9,481 bases of DNA from Phycisphaerae bacterium (lineage in GTDB: Bacteria; Planctomycetota; Phycisphaerae; Sedimentisphaerales; Anaerobacaceae): positions 1-9,481 of the forward strand of contig DAOUVA010000135.1 of NCBI GenBank assembly GCA_030667885.1, in the 5' to 3' direction. The notes under the pieces were generated by a model, which saw only the letters and a list, made by a program, of their open reading frames with translations, had not been told where the DNA came from and searched no databases. This document shows positions 6,996 to 9,481 of the stretch, piece after piece (positions within the stretch are counted from its first letter, which is position 1; each line of letters opens with the position of its first letter). Made by a program: the position numbers and the translations under genes.

Positions 6996-7024
6996 TTGCT
7001 TTTTGAGCCTTTATATATTAAAAT
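6996..7024 (+). promoter_or_regulatory. sigma70-like promoter of the CotH-domain gene
   Basis: TTGCTT (6996-7001), a 17-base spacer and TAAAAT (7019-7024, five of six consensus bases) would start transcription near 7031, about 55 bases before the coding frame. It is divergent from the radical SAM promoter with about 60 bases between the -35 boxes. Confidence 0.45.
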
Positions 7025-7073
7025 ACGTATTAATAATAAGTTATGATTACAGTAAAGAATTAAAATCATCGGC

Positions 7074-7083
7074 GAGGAAGGGG
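7074..7083 (+). promoter_or_regulatory. ribosome binding site without a start codon in frame
   Basis: GAGGAAGGGG is a strong purine-rich Shine-Dalgarno. At normal spacing (7 bases after GAGGA) the sequence reads ATAAAACG at 7086-7093 rather than ATGAAAACG. Adding one G between 7087 and 7088 would restore ATG AAA ACG in the frame of the downstream signal peptide. Confidence 0.55.
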
Positions 7084-7087
7084 TTAT

Positions 7088-9481
7088 AAAACGTTCAGAC
7101 GCTTCAAAATCTTATTACTTTTTTTGATATTAACCTTGCCCCTGGCGGCTTCTGTGAGGGCCGGCTGTCCAATAGCAGATCTCAATGGCGACTGCGATGT
7201 TAATATTCTGGACTTACGTGTTCTGGCTGAGCAGTGGTTGAGCAGTTCGGGCAGTTCAGCCGACCTCAGCGGTGATGACAGGGTTAATGCGGCTGACTTA
7301 GCTATACTGGGGAGCCAATGGCATAGAACAGGCATACCGCTGGTTATTAATGAATTTATGGCCTCTAATAACAGCGTTGCCCAGGACCCTCAAGGTCAAA
7401 GTGATGACTGGGTTGAAATCCATAACTACGGCACGAAAGCTATTGATGTTGGTGGATTGTATCTGACGGACGACCTGTCCAACTCGACGAAGTGGCGAAT
7501 TCCAGATAACAATCCGGCTATGACTACCATTGGCGCCGGGGGGTATCTATTGATATGGGCCGACAATGATATCGCGGATGTTGGGCTACATGCGAATTTC
7601 AAACTCGATGCGGGCGGTGAGCAGATTGCTCTGTTCGATGCCGATGGCAGTACGTTAATTGACAGTGTTGTTTTTGATGAGCAGTCCGGGGACATCTCCA
7701 GTGGCCGTTACCCGGATGCCAGTGACAACTGGCAGTTTTTCGGCGTACCGAGTCCCGCGAGTGAAAATATAAGTGTGTATCAGGGTTTTGTAGATGAGGT
7801 CAAATTCAGCCACGAGCGTGGTTTTTACGAAACGCCATTTACTGTCACAATTGCCACCGAAACCAAAGGCGCTGTAATATACTATACCCTTGACGGTACT
7901 GAGCCGTTTAATACTTCGAGCGTGGTGCGGTCCCCGATGGGTACGACCTATACGGGCCCTATTACTATAAGTGGAACGACATGTCTGCGGGCAGTAGCAA
8001 TAAAGTCGGGCTGGAAATCTTCGGATATTAAAACGCGCACCTACATCTTCGGTAACGATGTAATAAGGCAATCATCCTCCAGCCGGGAACTCGGGGCCGG
8101 GTGGCCTGGAGGCAGTGTTAACGGTCAGGACATCGATTACGGTATGGACCCGGATGTGGTCAATGACGTACGGTACAGGGACAAGATTAAGGATGCACTG
8201 CTGGCGATACCTACTATCTCGCTTGTAACAGATCTGCATAACCTGTTCGATTCGGCTGACGGCATTTATGTTAATGCCGGGAGAGAAGGACGATTATGGG
8301 AGCGGCCTGCGTCGGTTGAATTGCTCAATCCTGACGGCAGTAAAGGATTTCAGATAAATGCCGGCTTGCGCATTCGTGGTGGATTTAGCCGCAGTAGCAG
8401 CAATCCCAAGCACGCATTCCGTTTATTATTCAGGGCCGAATATGGACAAGCTAAGCTCAGGTTTCCGCTGTTCGGTGACGAAGGTGTTGACGAATTCGAG
8501 AATGTTGATCTTCGGACCAGTCAGAACTATTCATGGAGCTTCCAGAACAGCAACCAGAACACGATGGTACGCGAGGTGTTTTCACGCGACGTGCAGGGGC
8601 AAATGGGGCATCCATATACGCGCAGCCGCTATTATCATCTTTATATCAACGGCCAGTACTGGGGTATCTTCCAGACACAGGAGCGTGCCGAGGCTTCGTA
8701 TGCCGAATCTTATTTTGGCGGTGACAAGGACGACTACGATGTAGTGAAAGTGGACCGCAGTGTCGGACGCGCAATGCTGGCGACTGATGGGAATATGGAC
8801 GCTTATCGCCGGCTATATGATGGGACGGGGACGAGATCGCTGGGCAGCAATGACGCCTATTATAGACTTCAGGGATTGAATCCGGACGGTACACGAAATC
8901 CGGACTACGAGAGATTGCTCGACGTTGATAACCTTATCGATTTTATGATTATCGAATACTATACAGGTGACAGGGACGGCCCGGGTTCCCGCTTCGGCAA
9001 CATACCCAACAATATGTTCAGCATATACAATCGAGAAAATCCCGACGGTTTCAAATGGTTCCATCATGATAATGAACATACTCTGGATACTGGAAGTAGT
9101 GAACGGAATATGGTTACGCCGTTCACCACAGCCGGGGCACAGTGGAAATATTTCAATCCGCATTGGCTTCACGAACAACTTATTTCGAACATGGCCGACT
9201 ATCGTATGCGATTTGCCGACCGCGTGTATCGTCATTTCTTCAACGACGGTCTTCTGACACCCAGTATGTCCCAGGATCACATCCGGGCCCGTGCCGAGCA
9301 GATTGAGCTTGCGATAATCGCCGAGTCCGCCCGATGGGGTGATTCCAAAAGTTCGAGTCCGTTTACAAGAGACGGCCATTGGCAGCCTGAAATCGATAGG
9401 ATTCTCAATAATTATTTACCTTCTCGAACAGAAGTTGTTCTTGAGCAGTTTAAGAGCGTTGGCTGGTATCCCCGTGTCGAT
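7088..9481 (+). CDS. secreted dockerin / lamin-tail / chitobiase-C-like / CotH kinase-domain protein (3' partial, start codon missing)
   Basis: One unbroken frame of 798 codons that runs past the window edge. Residue numbers take AAA at 7088 as residue 2. A signal peptide KTFRRFKILLLFLILTLPL...ASVRA (about 2-26) is followed by Gly-Cys-Pro-Ile-Ala. Two dockerin-type calcium loops follow at about 32-79 (D-L-N-G-D-C-D-V-N-I-L-D and D-L-S-G-D-D-R-V-N-A-A-D, each with a Trp after its helix). A lamin-tail domain (about 86-227) begins LVINEFMASNN and has DDWVEIHNYG. A chitobiase C-terminal-like domain (about 236-324) has V-I-Y-Y-T-L-D-G-T-E-P. The CotH domain runs from about 371, with LRIRGGFSR, K-H-A-F-R, Y-H-L-Y-I-N-G-Q-Y-W-G and a late H-H-D-N-E-H-T-L-D near 660-668 in the place of the usual W-D-x-D. 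CotH proteins are atypical protein kinases. No ATG, GTG or TTG lies upstream of the hydrophobic core; the first, TTG at 7124, would cut away most of the signal peptide. Domain calls are firm; the substrate is unknown. Confidence 0.85.

Larger units (their letters stand above)
6846..7087. other. divergent intergenic region between the radical SAM and CotH genes
   Basis: AT-rich 242-base spacer. It contains the two divergent promoter candidates, the palindrome and the CotH ribosome binding site listed separately. A plus-strand frame of 62 codons (stop by 7089) has no family resemblance and an improbable composition, so I do not count it as a gene. Confidence 0.55.

Noticed and set aside
6901..7089. 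62-codon plus-strand frame before the CotH gene.
   Set aside because: Composition of non-coding AT-rich DNA, overlaps both promoter candidates, and does not join the CotH frame.
7426..9379. Minus-strand frames across the CotH region (7426-7695, 7655-8071, 8646-8894, 8813-9379), the longest 188 codons.
   Set aside because: The opposite strand holds a continuous multi-domain frame with clear motifs; these are antisense shadows with no ribosome binding sites or family resemblance.

Overview
The window looks like chromosomal sequence from an uncultured or poorly studied Planctomycetota bacterium, probably of the Phycisphaerae/Sedimentisphaerales type. This is an inference. It rests on three things: a secreted protein that begins with a Cys-Pro-Ile-Ala-Asp-Leu-Asn-Gly-Asp dockerin-type repeat, a short orphan pseudopilin of a style I associate with that phylum, and an Nramp-like transporter with a GSGE motif in place of DPGN. 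I see no phage genes, transposase, CRISPR array, rRNA or tRNA.

Layout from left to right. Bases 1-189 hold no supported gene. A type IV pilin-like/GspG-like pseudopilin lies on the minus strand (597 to 250). Its reading frame is closed by TGA but continues in the same frame for 19 more pilin-like codons to TAA at 192-190. An AT-rich intergenic stretch of about 570 bases follows (598-1165); it contains an A-rich degenerate repeat and a small hairpin that look like a dispersed intergenic element. On the plus strand, a divergent Nramp-related transporter (1166-2608) and a GntP-type sugar-acid permease (2686-4077, TTG start with a strong ribosome binding site) form a probable two-transporter operon. 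Converging on it is a minus-strand pair: a radical SAM enzyme with a B12-binding-like N-terminus (6845-5538), followed by miaB (5501-4116), the tRNA methylthiotransferase. A 240-base divergent intergenic region carries good sigma70-like promoters for both sides and a short palindrome. The right quarter (about 7088 to the window edge) is one uninterrupted reading frame for a large secreted protein: signal peptide, two dockerin-type calcium loops, lamin-tail domain, chitobiase C-terminal-like domain and CotH kinase domain. It runs off the window.

The genes do not form one pathway. They fall into a cell-surface theme (pseudopilin, secreted CotH protein), an uptake theme (Nramp-like plus GntP) and an iron-sulfur radical SAM theme (orphan enzyme plus MiaB). 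The two surface genes each carry what looks like a single-base lesion (internal TGA; missing start codon). Each is either real decay or recoding, or a sequencing error. I did not find a convincing new multi-gene system. The best leads are the broken or recoded pilin end, the altered Nramp substrate site, and the dockerin-LTD-CotH architecture.
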